Assembly: GCA_020051695.1 (NCBI GenBank)
Contig: JAGVQM010000039.1
Span: 36,881 to 100,880, forward strand
Length of the DNA: 64,000 bases
Direction: 5' to 3'
DNA from: Candidatus Zixiibacteriota bacterium
Lineage (GTDB): Bacteria; Zixibacteria; MSB-5A5; WJJR01; JAJRUJ01
Made by a program: the position numbers and the translations under genes. The notes under the pieces are model-generated. The model was not told where the DNA came from. It ran no database searches and was given only the letters and a program-made list of their open reading frames with translations. This document shows, piece by piece, positions 27,097-37,056 of this stretch; position 1 is the stretch's first letter, and each line of letters opens with the position of its first letter.

Positions 27097-29397
27097 TTAA
27101 GGCAGCGCGCTGCCTTCACCCTGTCCCCGCAGCCGCTGCAACCGATCAGCGGCGTCGGCAAGCTCGGGTATCGGATGGTCGGCGTCTTTCCAGAGGTCCA
27201 GGAAGATTGCGTACTGCGCAACGGCCTTGTCGTACCAGCGTGATTGTTCGTAGGCCAGCCCGAGGTAATAATGCATTTTGACGCTACGGATCGCCCAGGC
27301 CACCCGCAAGATGGAATACCTGTTCAGCAGCCGTTCGAATTCGCCGACCGCATCGGACAATCGCCCGGTTTCCTGATAGGCCCGGGCCAGCAGAAACCGG
27401 GTCGGAAAATTATTGAACGCGCGGGCGGCGACGGCCAGATGATCAACGGCCGCCGGATAATCCTTTTTGGCGAAGGCAATGCACCCCCGGGCGTACTCGA
27501 GATAACTTTCCGGATACTCCATGCGTCCCAGGTCATCTGCATACTCAACGAGGGTTTGCTCGGCCAGTTGAATTCGGCCGGTTTCCGCCAGCAATTGGAT
27601 ATATTCATGGCGGTCATGATTTCCCAAACCGGGATAGGCCTCCCGATAAATTTCCATGTGCGTGTGAAATTCCCGGATGGCCGCCTCATACTCGCCCAGC
27701 TCCAGATACAGCCAGGCCATGGCGAAATGTTTAAATCCGGTATCCACGTGCCGGGTCGAGTTGGGGTTTTCCTCGAGGTCGCGGGCGATCCCCTCCTCCA
27801 GGACCCGCAGCGCTTCCTGGAATTTTCCCTGGAACGTGGGGATCTTGGCCAGGTACATCCGGCCCATGACCCGCGTCTCATAGTCTTTGTCTTCCGCGAT
27901 ACTGTGGAAAAGTCTTCCGGCTTCATCATAGTCGCCCTGCAACAGATAGATGTCGCCGAGCATGGTCCGTGATTCCCGGAAATCCGGTTTGATCTTGAGG
28001 GCCTGACGATACGAGGCGACGGCCAGATCGATGCGCCCGTTGTTGGCGTAAATCTCTCCCCGCGTGTCGTAGGGATTGGCCTCGTCGGGGGCCAGACGGA
28101 TGTAGGCATTAGTGGCGTCAATGGCCGCTTCATACTCGCCGAGAGTATTATAAATGTACGCCAGGTTGTTATAGGCCGTTTTGTACAAGGGGTCCACTTG
28201 CAGCACCCGGCGATTGTAATCGATTGCGGCCTCGTATTTCTGCAGCCGGTTGCAGTATCCGGCGGCGAGGGCCAGCATTTCCTTATCGTCCGGGAAACGT
28301 TCAATCCCGCGTTCGATTTCGGCAAGTGCCGCTCCCATGCCTTGCATGTACAACGTATTGTTGCAGTTGATCAGATATTGATCGCGCGTGCTGACGTGCG
28401 CGGAATACCGGACTGCCTTGGTGATCAGATCGCGGTCGATGATCCCGGCCAGATAGTAATACGCCATCGCCAACGTCGAATCGTGGGACAGCGCCTCCTG
28501 AAAAGCCTCACCGGCTTCGACATGGTAGAGTTTGTTCAATAAATCTTTACCCCGCAGGTACGCCAGGTAGGCCGCCGGCGAATGGGATGTAATATCGGCG
28601 ATCAGCGGGTCGGGTTCCTGCCCGGCCGCGGCGGGCAGGGCCAGGTCCTGTTTGACCAGAGTAGAGAGGCGGTCGACAATTGAGAAGATGTTTTCGCCGG
28701 GATTGCCCATCACCTGCTGTGCCGCCAGCACGCGTCCGTCACGGGCATCAACCAGTTCGGTCGTGACGACCAGCGTGGGTTCTACTTGCAGGATATTACC
28801 CAGCAGCAGGACATCCGCCCCGGCGCTGTCGGCGATCTCCCCCGCGGTTTCCCGGCTGACCGATTTTTGTCCCTCCCGGCCCAGCAGTTTGAGCAGATCG
28901 TACAAGCGTTGTCCGGACAACACCCGCAGATACGATGATTCCGACAAATCGGTAATTAACAGGTTGGTGGCGATTTCCCCGAGGTGCAACGAATCGGTCT
29001 TGTCGGCGACATTATCGAAATACATAATGGCCACGTACGATTCGACTGCGGTCGCTTCCTGCGTCGGCCCGATATCGATTCTCCAGGGTTTCAGCAGCAG
29101 AAGAAGCACCGCGGCCGCGGCGAACACGATGGCCGGGACGAGCGTCCGCCGGCGCCGGTCGCCTGCTGTCTGCCGCCGGAATTCAGGCAGTTCCTGCGCC
29201 AGTTGCCGGATATCGTCTTGAATATCGGGGTCGTTGCGCAATAACCCCGCGCTCTCCTTGAACCTGAGATACGAACGGAAACAAACATCGCATTTGTACA
29301 GATGGATCTCGACCTCGCGCTGTTCATCTTCCGCCAGCAAACCAAGCTCATACGCATACAGTTTTTGCGCGAGTTCCTTGTTACCACAACTACTCAT
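27097..29397 (-). CDS. zinc-finger anti-sigma-like / TPR membrane protein
   Basis: A 766-residue protein starting at ATG 29397, overlapping the sigma gene by 8 bases. Domains: zf-HC2-like N-terminus (His32, Cys36, Cys39), one membrane segment (86-103), a FlgO/TolB-N-like domain (about 115-250; VAIMYFDNVADKTDS) and about ten TPR repeats to the C-terminus. It looks like an anti-sigma factor whose periplasmic part has become a large protein-binding scaffold. The frame is open to 29562, but the extra residues lie antisense-like within the sigma gene. An 18-base palindrome (27099-27116) overlaps its stop. Confidence 0.8.
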   Translation of the reverse strand: MSSCGNKELAQKLYAYELGLLAEDEQREVEIHLYKCDVCFRSYLRFKESAGLLRNDPDIQDDIRQLAQELPEFRRQTAGDRRRRTLVPAIVFAAAAVLLLLLKPWRIDIGPTQEATAVESYVAIMYFDNVADKTDSLHLGEIATNLLITDLSESSYLRVLSGQRLYDLLKLLGREGQKSVSRETAGEIADSAGADVLLLGNILQVEPTLVVTTELVDARDGRVLAAQQVMGNPGENIFSIVDRLSTLVKQDLALPAAAGQEPDPLIADITSHSPAAYLAYLRGKDLLNKLYHVEAGEAFQEALSHDSTLAMAYYYLAGIIDRDLITKAVRYSAHVSTRDQYLINCNNTLYMQGMGAALAEIERGIERFPDDKEMLALAAGYCNRLQKYEAAIDYNRRVLQVDPLYKTAYNNLAYIYNTLGEYEAAIDATNAYIRLAPDEANPYDTRGEIYANNGRIDLAVASYRQALKIKPDFRESRTMLGDIYLLQGDYDEAGRLFHSIAEDKDYETRVMGRMYLAKIPTFQGKFQEALRVLEEGIARDLEENPNSTRHVDTGFKHFAMAWLYLELGEYEAAIREFHTHMEIYREAYPGLGNHDRHEYIQLLAETGRIQLAEQTLVEYADDLGRMEYPESYLEYARGCIAFAKKDYPAAVDHLAVAARAFNNFPTRFLLARAYQETGRLSDAVGEFERLLNRYSILRVAWAIRSVKMHYYLGLAYEQSRWYDKAVAQYAIFLDLWKDADHPIPELADAADRLQRLRGQGEGSALP

Positions 29398-29941
29398 GCG
29401 GGATGTCTCCTTTGTCCAGACATTCCTGAAGCATCGTCCGCGCCCGGGAGAGCGAAATATAAAAGGCGTTTCGTGACATGGCGAGCTTGTCCGTGATTTC
29501 CTCGGTCGAATACCCCTGATACCGGAGATTGAGGATGCGCGCATGGCGCGCGTTGGCCGCATGAAGCTTTTTCAGACATTCCCGCAACTTCAGTTTGAGC
29601 AGCGGATCAGGGCTGCTCACCTGCTGGTCGGCGCAGGTCTCCGACATGTGTATCTCCCGGTCCGTCTTTCGGCCGTGTGCCCGGTAATAATGCATAATAT
29701 GGTTTAACAATATCCGGTGGGCCCACGGGGCGATATCATCCATTATGTCGGCGCTCCGGTATTTATCGGCCACGGTCATCAGCGCCGTCTGTACGATGTC
29801 CGGGGCGGCCGGCGAGTTCCCGGTCTTAAATTCCGCGAAAGCCAGAAATCTTTCATGCAACAGGCGAAAAAATTCTTTTTCGTCATTTGTGTTTCCGGCT
29901 CTGGCCCCAAGATAAAGCTGTTGGATCGTCGCGTGTTTCAC
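29390..29941 (-). CDS. ECF-type sigma factor
   Basis: A 183-residue sigma-70-like protein. Region 2 is seen as APDIVQTALMTVADKY with DIAPWAHRILLNHI; region 4 as ILNLRYQGYSTEEITDKLAMSRNAFYISLSRAR. It overlaps the zinc-finger/TPR gene by 8 bases, the typical coupling of a sigma factor to its antagonist. It differs clearly from the RpoE-like factor at 12054. No autoregulatory promoter was identified upstream. Confidence 0.85.
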   Translation of the reverse strand: MKHATIQQLYLGARAGNTNDEKEFFRLLHERFLAFAEFKTGNSPAAPDIVQTALMTVADKYRSADIMDDIAPWAHRILLNHIMHYYRAHGRKTDREIHMSETCADQQVSSPDPLLKLKLRECLKKLHAANARHARILNLRYQGYSTEEITDKLAMSRNAFYISLSRARTMLQECLDKGDIPHE

Positions 29942-30557
29942 ATCGCTCTCGCTTTATTGCGCCAAATATAGCCGGCTCCAGGAGATAAAACAACCATTTT
30001 GCGTGGGGGCCGTGCTTGACCGGCTCCCGTATTGCGCCCGGTCAAAGCCGGGAAAAAATATTGCGGGCGGAGAAAGATTCCCACGTTGGAGGGAATGTTA
30101 CCGGTGGAGCGGAAAAGTGTGGACCTCGGGCGTGATCCTTCCGGTTGGGAAAGGACTTTGGGGCAAGGGGCGAACTTATACCGGTGGGCGCCCGAGGTCC
30201 AATTTTTCAACAAAAGTAGGCCTGGGGAATAACTTAAGCGAAAGTTGTTATGCAATTACTGCTTCTGCGTTTCCGTTTTGCGCTGTTGGGGGTGGATGGT
30301 ACTGAAATCCCTGCCCCGGCCGGTTTCGTTGGGCGGGGACGCGTATGCGGAAAACATACTCAATACAAAAAAGCTTAAAACTGAGGAGGGCTCATCGGGG
30401 GAGGGGTCGCGGGATCATAATCAAGCGGCTTGTGCCGGGACCGTGAGTTGTCAACAAGATGCCGGAATTCGTCAGATTTCATCGACGATGCTGAAAAAAC
30501 CGGTTGCCGGCCGGGCTGTTTAACTCAATCAAGAAAAACTGCAATGGGGAGACTGAC
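29942..30557. other. intergenic region with a long hairpin
   Basis: About 615 bases between the divergent ECF sigma gene and the SBBP gene. Short frames exist but none has a ribosome site or a recognisable product. The clearest element is the long inverted repeat at 30120-30207, listed separately. The rest probably holds the promoters of both flanking genes. Confidence 0.45.
30120..30207 (+). ncRNA. long hairpin followed by a T-run, possible structured RNA or attenuator
   Basis: GGACCTCGGGCG (30121-30132) is the exact inverse complement of CGCCCGAGGTCC (30189-30200); an extra T-A pair at 30120/30201 and a G-T pair inside extend it. The 55-base loop contains a second possible helix (CCGGT with ACCGG). 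TTTTT follows at 30203-30207. It does not match the riboswitch classes I know. Confidence 0.4.
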
Positions 30558-33500
30558 ATGCGCAAAGCGATCGTTGCCGGTTTAGGTGTTTGTCTGATCG
30601 GCTGGCTGGGTTTTCAGATACAATCACACCCTGCGGCCGGTACTACTTGTCTCGCAAAAGATTCTGTATTGGCGAAAGAAAATCCCGCAAACCCCGCAGC
30701 GGGTTTCGTGCCGCTGCCGTTCGTGACTAATGAAGGCCAGTTTCCGCCTACCGTGGCCTATTGTGCGATGACCACCTCGGGTCCGGTGGCGGTGAACCAT
30801 AATGGAGATATACTCTATGCTGATCGGGGCCGGCGGGCTGGTGCCGGGCGAACGCCGCTGCAGGAGCATTTCGCCTGCGGATTACCGGTGTGCGTCGAAA
30901 GTGCAGCAACTGCTCCGACCAGGGTGAACTATTTTCTGGGGAACGATCCGCATTCCTGGCACCGCGATGTGCCTACCCATCGCCGTGTGACGCTGGGCGA
31001 GGTCTATCCGGGAATCAGCGTTGATTTGTTGGCGAAGGATCATACCGTCGAGAAAATATTCTCACTTGCGCCGGGGGCCGATCCGGCCGCTATTCGCGTG
31101 GGTTTTTCCGGCAGCAGCGGTTTGTCCACCACGCCCACCGGCGAGTTGCGGGTTGAGGCCGAAAGCGGAGAATTCCTGTTCAGCAGGCCGCTGGCTTATC
31201 AGGAACAGGCGGGGCAAATACAGTATGTCGATGTCGAATATCGAATCACCGAGGACGAGTACGGTTTTGCTGTTGGCGAGTACGACCCGACCCGCATGCT
31301 GACCATCGATCCGCAGCTGACGTCGACGTTCGTCGGGGGTTCCGCGGCAGAGGGAGCGGGCATCGGCTATTCCATTCTGGCCCTCGGTGATGACGGTACC
31401 GTGTTTATCGCCGGCAGCACGAATTCCACCGATTGGCCCGCAACTTCAGGCGCATATGACAATACAGCAAACGGCGGTCTCGATTTTGCCGTGGCCAAGC
31501 TCGATCCCGACTTGTCCACAGTCCTGACCTGCACTTTCGTCGGCGGCTCAGGGGACGATGGACACAATTACGGCCTGATTTTCGACCTGGACACAGACGG
31601 CAACCTCTGGGTGGCCGGACATACAGCATCGTCCGATTTCCCAACGACTCCCGGTGCCTTTGATGCCTCGTATAACGGCGGTATCGATATTGCCGTGTTC
31701 AAGCTGGACAACGACCTGACGACATTGCTTGGTTCCACTTATCTCGGCGGTACTTCCCTGGAAATCAATTTCGGACTGGATACCGATGCCGACGGCAACG
31801 GGTTTGTCTGCGGTTTCACCAATTCCCAGACCGGAAATTTCCCGACCACCCCCGGCGCCTATGACGAAACCTACAATGGCCACAGTGGATCACCGTATGG
31901 CGGCGATTTCTATATTTCGAAACTCAGCAACGATATGACCACGCTGCTGGCCTCGACCTTTTTGGGCGGATCGGCCGGCGAAGACGGTGGCGTTTTAGTG
32001 ATCGGCGGCGATGGCAATGTTTACTTTACCGGGATAACGGGTTCTTCAAATTATCCGGTAACAGAGGGGGCCTACGACGAGACCTACAACGGCCGCGAAG
32101 TCTATGGTGATGCCACAGTCTCCATTCTTTCAAACGATCTGAGCACCCTGCTGGCCTCGACATTTTTGGGCGGTCCGGCAGATGATTGGTCGGAAGCGAT
32201 CATGCTTGACAGCGAGGGGAACGTGTACATTGTCGGGACAGTTACCGGAGAATTTCCGACCACGCCCGGGGCCTTTGAGGAGGAATACACGGGAATCGGT
32301 GGGGCCGACGCCGGCAATGATGGATTTATTTGCAAACTCAGTGCCGATTTAAGCTCGCTCCTTGCTTCAACCTATTACGGCGGTACAGCCCATGAAGTGG
32401 CCTTAGGATTGGATCTTGATAGCGTGGGGAACGTCATTATCGGCGGCGCCACCAAATCAGCCGACATGCCGATGGCGAATTGCGCATATGATTGTGCCAT
32501 GAATTCGCCGGGGATTCATGACGGGTTCGTCGCCAAGTTCGATGCCGACCTGACTTCGCTGCTGGCTTCGACCTATCTTGGCGGATCAGCCGAAGACCGG
32601 GTCTATGGCGTCCGCGCGCGAGACAACCATGTATACATCTTCGGCCGGACGAGCTCAGCGAATTTCCCAACTACTGCGGGCGTGGTGGATATGACCTTCA
32701 ACGGGATCACCGACTTTTTTGTCACACGCCTGAACATTGACTGGGCCTTGGGGGACGACGATGGAGATGCCGTCGCGAATGGGGACGATAATTGTCCGCA
32801 GGCCCCCAATCCGGGGCAGGAAGACACGGACCTTGATGGTCTTGGCGATCCGTGTGATAATTGCTCGTCGATTTACAACCCAGGGCAGGAAGATATCAAC
32901 GGCAACGGCATCGGGGACAGTTGTGAGGTGCCGCAATCGCTCCATGTCGATCCCGAAGGCGGAGGCGACGCACAGACCATTCAAGACGCCATTGACCTGT
33001 CCTCGAACGGGGATACTATCGTGGTGGCCCCGGGAATTTATTCTCCGGTCGCAAGTTCGGGTTTTGATTTCGGCGGCCGCACCGGCATAGTACTTCAGTC
33101 GGAAAACGGCGCCGGGGTCACAATTATTGATTGCCAGGGCAGCGAATCCGCGCCCCGCCGGGCATTCACCTTTGCCAATGACGAGGACTCTACATTTATC
33201 ATTGACGGATTTACGATACGAGGCGGGTATGGTGAGTACTTCAGCGGCGGCGCCAGCGGCGGCGGGATACTGATCAACAACTGCGCGCCGACGATACAAA
33301 ATTGCGTGTTTACCGACAATTCTGCAACATATGGCGGCGCAGTGTACGCCTATCGGAAGCCGGTCCGACTGACCAACTGTACATTTGCTGGAAACTCCGC
33401 GCCATACGGCGCGGCGGTGCTGGCCTATGTCCAGGTCGTCATCGAGTTGGATAATTGTGTCGTGGCGTTTAATCAGGGTGGACAGCCGGTCTACTGCCTG

Positions 33501-33965
33501 TTGTCCAGCAGCGCGGCACTCACTTGTTGTGATGTGTACTGTAATGTCGGGGGCGACTGGGTGGGGGCTATTGCCGGACAAAACGGGACCAACGGCAACA
33601 TTTCCGCAGATCCGCAGTTTTGCAATGTCGCAATCGGCGATGTCGGCCTGCAGGATGAGACGTCGCCCTGTTTGCCGGAGAACAATTCCTGCGGGGTACT
33701 AATGGGCGCGCTCGGGTTCGGCTGTGCCTGCGATTGCGGTGTCGTGCTCGGTGATGTGACCGGGGATGCGGCCCTTAATCCGGTCGATGTTGCGTTTATG
33801 GTGAATTATGTTTACAAGCAGCGTGATGCCCGTGTCCCGTTGCCGAATTGCCCGTTTAACCCCGGCGACGTTGATTGCAACAATCAAGTGAATCCGGTCG
33901 ATGTGGCTTATTATGTCAATGCGGTTTATAAAAGTCTCAATGCGTTTTGTGATCCCTGCGGCTGA
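30558..33965 (+). CDS. SBBP-repeat secreted protein with TSP3, beta-helix and dockerin-like domains
   Basis: A 1135-residue exported protein. Order: signal segment (about 1-30), N-terminal SBBP-associated domain (about 45-250), a run of SBBP beta-propeller repeats (about 265-720, each with LLASTFLGG or a variant), thrombospondin type-3-like Asp-rich calcium repeats (about 730-790), a right-handed beta-helix region (about 800-1050) and two dockerin-like Ca-binding half-repeats (NPVDVAFMVNYVYK and NPVDVAYYVNAVYK). ATG 30558 follows GGGGAG. The Cys-rich end and calcium sites fit an extracellular location; binding partner unknown. Confidence 0.85.
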   Translation: MRKAIVAGLGVCLIGWLGFQIQSHPAAGTTCLAKDSVLAKENPANPAAGFVPLPFVTNEGQFPPTVAYCAMTTSGPVAVNHNGDILYADRGRRAGAGRTPLQEHFACGLPVCVESAATAPTRVNYFLGNDPHSWHRDVPTHRRVTLGEVYPGISVDLLAKDHTVEKIFSLAPGADPAAIRVGFSGSSGLSTTPTGELRVEAESGEFLFSRPLAYQEQAGQIQYVDVEYRITEDEYGFAVGEYDPTRMLTIDPQLTSTFVGGSAAEGAGIGYSILALGDDGTVFIAGSTNSTDWPATSGAYDNTANGGLDFAVAKLDPDLSTVLTCTFVGGSGDDGHNYGLIFDLDTDGNLWVAGHTASSDFPTTPGAFDASYNGGIDIAVFKLDNDLTTLLGSTYLGGTSLEINFGLDTDADGNGFVCGFTNSQTGNFPTTPGAYDETYNGHSGSPYGGDFYISKLSNDMTTLLASTFLGGSAGEDGGVLVIGGDGNVYFTGITGSSNYPVTEGAYDETYNGREVYGDATVSILSNDLSTLLASTFLGGPADDWSEAIMLDSEGNVYIVGTVTGEFPTTPGAFEEEYTGIGGADAGNDGFICKLSADLSSLLASTYYGGTAHEVALGLDLDSVGNVIIGGATKSADMPMANCAYDCAMNSPGIHDGFVAKFDADLTSLLASTYLGGSAEDRVYGVRARDNHVYIFGRTSSANFPTTAGVVDMTFNGITDFFVTRLNIDWALGDDDGDAVANGDDNCPQAPNPGQEDTDLDGLGDPCDNCSSIYNPGQEDINGNGIGDSCEVPQSLHVDPEGGGDAQTIQDAIDLSSNGDTIVVAPGIYSPVASSGFDFGGRTGIVLQSENGAGVTIIDCQGSESAPRRAFTFANDEDSTFIIDGFTIRGGYGEYFSGGASGGGILINNCAPTIQNCVFTDNSATYGGAVYAYRKPVRLTNCTFAGNSAPYGAAVLAYVQVVIELDNCVVAFNQGGQPVYCLLSSSAALTCCDVYCNVGGDWVGAIAGQNGTNGNISADPQFCNVAIGDVGLQDETSPCLPENNSCGVLMGALGFGCACDCGVVLGDVTGDAALNPVDVAFMVNYVYKQRDARVPLPNCPFNPGDVDCNNQVNPVDVAYYVNAVYKSLNAFCDPCG

Positions 33966-34035
33966 GGAGCCGATCACCGGTGGGCACTGTTCTGAGACTG
34001 TGACCATCCCGCCGGCCTGAACGAACATTGGCGAA

Positions 34036-34066
34036 ACACACCCGCCGGCCTGGCCGGCGGGTGTGT
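34036..34066. terminator. perfect 15-bp hairpin after the SBBP gene
   Basis: A36-C50 pairs with G52-T66 (ACACACCCGCCGGCC against its complement, one-base loop), about 70 bases past the SBBP stop. There is no plus-strand T-run, so it may act as an RNA 3' end or Rho-independent-like pause. Together with its flanks it fills the 305-base gap to the DUF5916 gene, in which I see no other gene. Confidence 0.55.
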
Positions 34067-34270
34067 CATTGCCGTCGCACGGACGCCCGCTGCTTCCGTC
34101 CATACTGGTCGGGGAAACTTTTCCGGAGAAAACCCGTAATGAAAATTGTGAGGATGTGGAGAGGGGCCGTGGCCATGCTTCAGCAAACGACAAATGCCAT
34201 TATGGGTCGAAGGAACGGATATCTCTGATTAAGTGATTGATTCGCAATAGTTATGGGAAGGGGGACAGAC

Positions 34271-36663
34271 GTGATTAACTTAACTTGTCTGCGATGGGTG
34301 GCAGGGATTGCCCTGGTAACGCCGTTTTTCATGTGGCCGGGGGCTGCCACAGCGGATTATACCAGCGCCGAATTCGCGCCAATATATCAGCCGGAACTGA
34401 AAATTTCCAGGGCTGCAGGTGGAATAAAAATCGATGGCCAACTTGACGATGCCGGTTGGTACAGGGCGGCCCGGGCCGATCATTTTGCCGAACATCAGCC
34501 GGGCGACCAAACCAAACCACCGGTGGAAACTGCGGCATTTATTACCTACGATGAGAGCAAGTTGTATGTCTCATTTGTGTGTTTTGATGATCCGGGAAGC
34601 ATCCGCGCGTCATACGCCGACCGGGAACGGGTCTATGACGACGACAATATCGCCTTACTTCTGGATACATATGGCGATGCCGCCTGGGCGTATACAATGA
34701 ATGTCAACCCTTATGGGGTGCAGGCCGATGCCCTGTGGTCACCCAATATCGGACAGGACAGCGGATTCGATCTGGTCTGGGAATCGGCAGGTGCGGTCAC
34801 CGATTCGGGGTATCAAGTCGAGATGGCCATCCCGTTTGCCGCACTGCGTTTCCCCAATCGAGAACAGCAGACCTGGAAAATGGATTTTTATCGCAACCAT
34901 CCCCGGGAAACCTCCCGGGCTTATTCTTGGGCGGCGTATGACCGCAACGAGCAGTGCTGGCCCTGTCAGTGGGGCACGGTCACCGGCATCGAAGGCGTAA
35001 CGCCCGGCAAGGGTATCGAGCTGATCTCGGCCTGGGTCGGTCAGCAGGGTGGAAATCTTACCCGGACGATGGTGGCCGGAGCGGAAACCGACGGATTGCG
35101 GTCCGGATCGTACCAATATGGGTTTGATTACGACAAAGCGCTGGGCGCACTTTCGCTCGGCGGCAAATACTCGCTGTCCTCCAATATCACAGTCGAAGCC
35201 ACGTACAACCCGGATTTCAGCCAGATCGAAGCCGACGCCGGGCAAATCGACGTCAACACCACCTTCGCCCTGTTCTATCCGGAACGGCGGCCGTTTTTCC
35301 AGGAAGGCAGCGACCTGTTTCGCACGTTGTTCAACTCCTATTATTCCCGGACAATTAACGATCCGGTTTTTGCCGCCAAAGTGACCGCGCGGGGCAGTCG
35401 GACCGGTTTTGGTTATCTGGTGGCGCGTGATGAGAACTCGCCGATTACCCTGCCTTTCGAGGAATTCAGCGACTACCTCCTGGCCGGCAAAAGCACGGTC
35501 AATATCCTGCGGCTGCGGCAATCACTGGGTTCCAGCGCACATGCCGGGATGATTGCCACCCACCGCATTTTTGATGAGGGGGGATCGGGAAGTCTGATCG
35601 CGGCGGACGGGCGCGTGCGGTTTGCCCCGACGTTGAACCTGGATTATCAGCTCATCGCCGCCCACACGGCCGAGGCCGACAACCCCTCGTTTACGCAAAG
35701 CAATCGTTTTAACTACTTGCAGACCGAATACCTCGGCGATGACAGTGTCACCGCTGCCTTCGACGGCGAATCGTACTGGGGGCACGGCGGGCTGGCTGTT
35801 CTGCGCTGGTGGACCAGGACCTGGAACGCCGCGATAAATTATTGGGAAGTATCCCCGACGTACCGTGCGGACAACGGTTTCGATCCGAAAATCAATCGCC
35901 GGGATTTCACGTTCACCGCCGGCTACCAGCATCGGCCGGACGGCGGGTTGTTGATCAATTGTAATCCCTGGGTCGAAACCGGCGCGGTGTGGAATTATGA
36001 CGGCGTATGCAAGGAACAGTTTATTCGGGCAAACCTGTATAACCAACTGTCGGTGGCCCAGGCCAATTTCCATACCAGTACGCCGTCAATGAAGAACTGC
36101 TCAATATGTTCGACACGACGCGTTATACCGGGTTATGGATGATCTATCAGGAAGGCTCGGCCCGTCTGGGCGATCCGCTGGCATTCGGCGGGAACATCTC
36201 CTACGGACACCGACTGGCGCGGCGGTACGGCGTGAAGGCAAAAATCCTCGATATTGGTGCCTGGGCGGAAATTAAACCGCACGACCGTATTCGCCTGAAC
36301 CAGTGGATTAATTTCACGAAGGGCAATGATCGCGCGGACGGCGCCGAACTGTTTAATACTTACATTTACCGCAACCGCGCGGACTATCAAATCTCCCGGC
36401 CGCTGACATTCCGGCTGGTCGCCGAATACAACGATGCCGGGAAATCGTGGACCATCGATCCGCTGTTGACCTACCGGATCAATCCGTTCTCGGTATTATA
36501 CCTTGGTTCTTCTTCATACTACAGCGGGAACTGGCCGGAAGGGTATCAACAGGAATACGATCCGCTGGACGAGTCCTGGCAGACGACTGGTGAATGGGGT
36601 TCGGCAACCAAACTGGCCTCGCGGCAGTTTTTTATGAAATTGCAGTATCTGTTCCAGATTTAA
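34271..36663 (+). pseudogene. DUF5916 outer-membrane protein, frameshifted
   Basis: Paralogue of the intact gene at 21697-23988, with the same signal peptide, CBM9-like domain (IDGQLDDAGWYRAAR) and barrel. GTG 34271 is the likely start: AAGGGGG lies six bases before it, better than ATG 34253. The frame breaks near 36074-36077: the first frame runs to a stop at 36142 (FHTSTPSMKN...), while the proper continuation (QYAVNEELLNMFD) is one frame back. Adding one C (ACC to ACCC) would restore about 797 residues ending LKLQYLFQI. Everything else is intact, so this is either a sequencing error or a very recent mutation. Confidence 0.85.
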
Positions 36664-37056
36664 GCCGGCATTCCGGCAGCTGCGGTATGTGGTCCCGGGC
36701 AGACTGCCGGAATTGTGACAGGACGTGCTTCCCAAAGGGTGGAACCGGAATTCCAAGAAGGCGATTCCGGGTATGAATCATGTCTTGCTGATCTTCTCCT
36801 CCGTGGCCGCGGAATAAGGCGATCCCGCAGTAACACATTGAGATTCAGCGTCATACGATGGAGTCCGTTTTTAGTGACCTTTTCTTTTTTGGTGTCTGAT
36901 ACTTGAGGAATGCGTGTCCATTGCCCGATGTCGGATGGCCAAACAGCAGAACCCGACATTAACTCCTACGCGGAGTATCCCGGGGACAATTTTATTATTG
37001 TGCGAAATGGCTTTGTATATAATGTTGTGCACAAATGATATAACCGGGATGGTGCG
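36664..37056. other. intergenic region with hairpin and promoter
   Basis: About 390 bases. ATTCCGGCAG (36670-36679) pairs with CTGCCGGAAT (36704-36713), probably ending the DUF5916 transcript. The 3' part holds a promoter for the signalling cluster (separate entry). No gene seen. Confidence 0.5.
36995..37034 (+). promoter_or_regulatory. sigma-70-type promoter with adjacent palindrome
   Basis: A perfect -10 box TATAAT at 37018-37023 with a weak -35 TTATTG at 36995-37000 (17-base spacer). The 10-base palindrome TTGTGCACAA (37025-37034) sits at the expected transcription start and could be an operator. The cytidylate-kinase-like gene starts at 37057. Confidence 0.5.
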
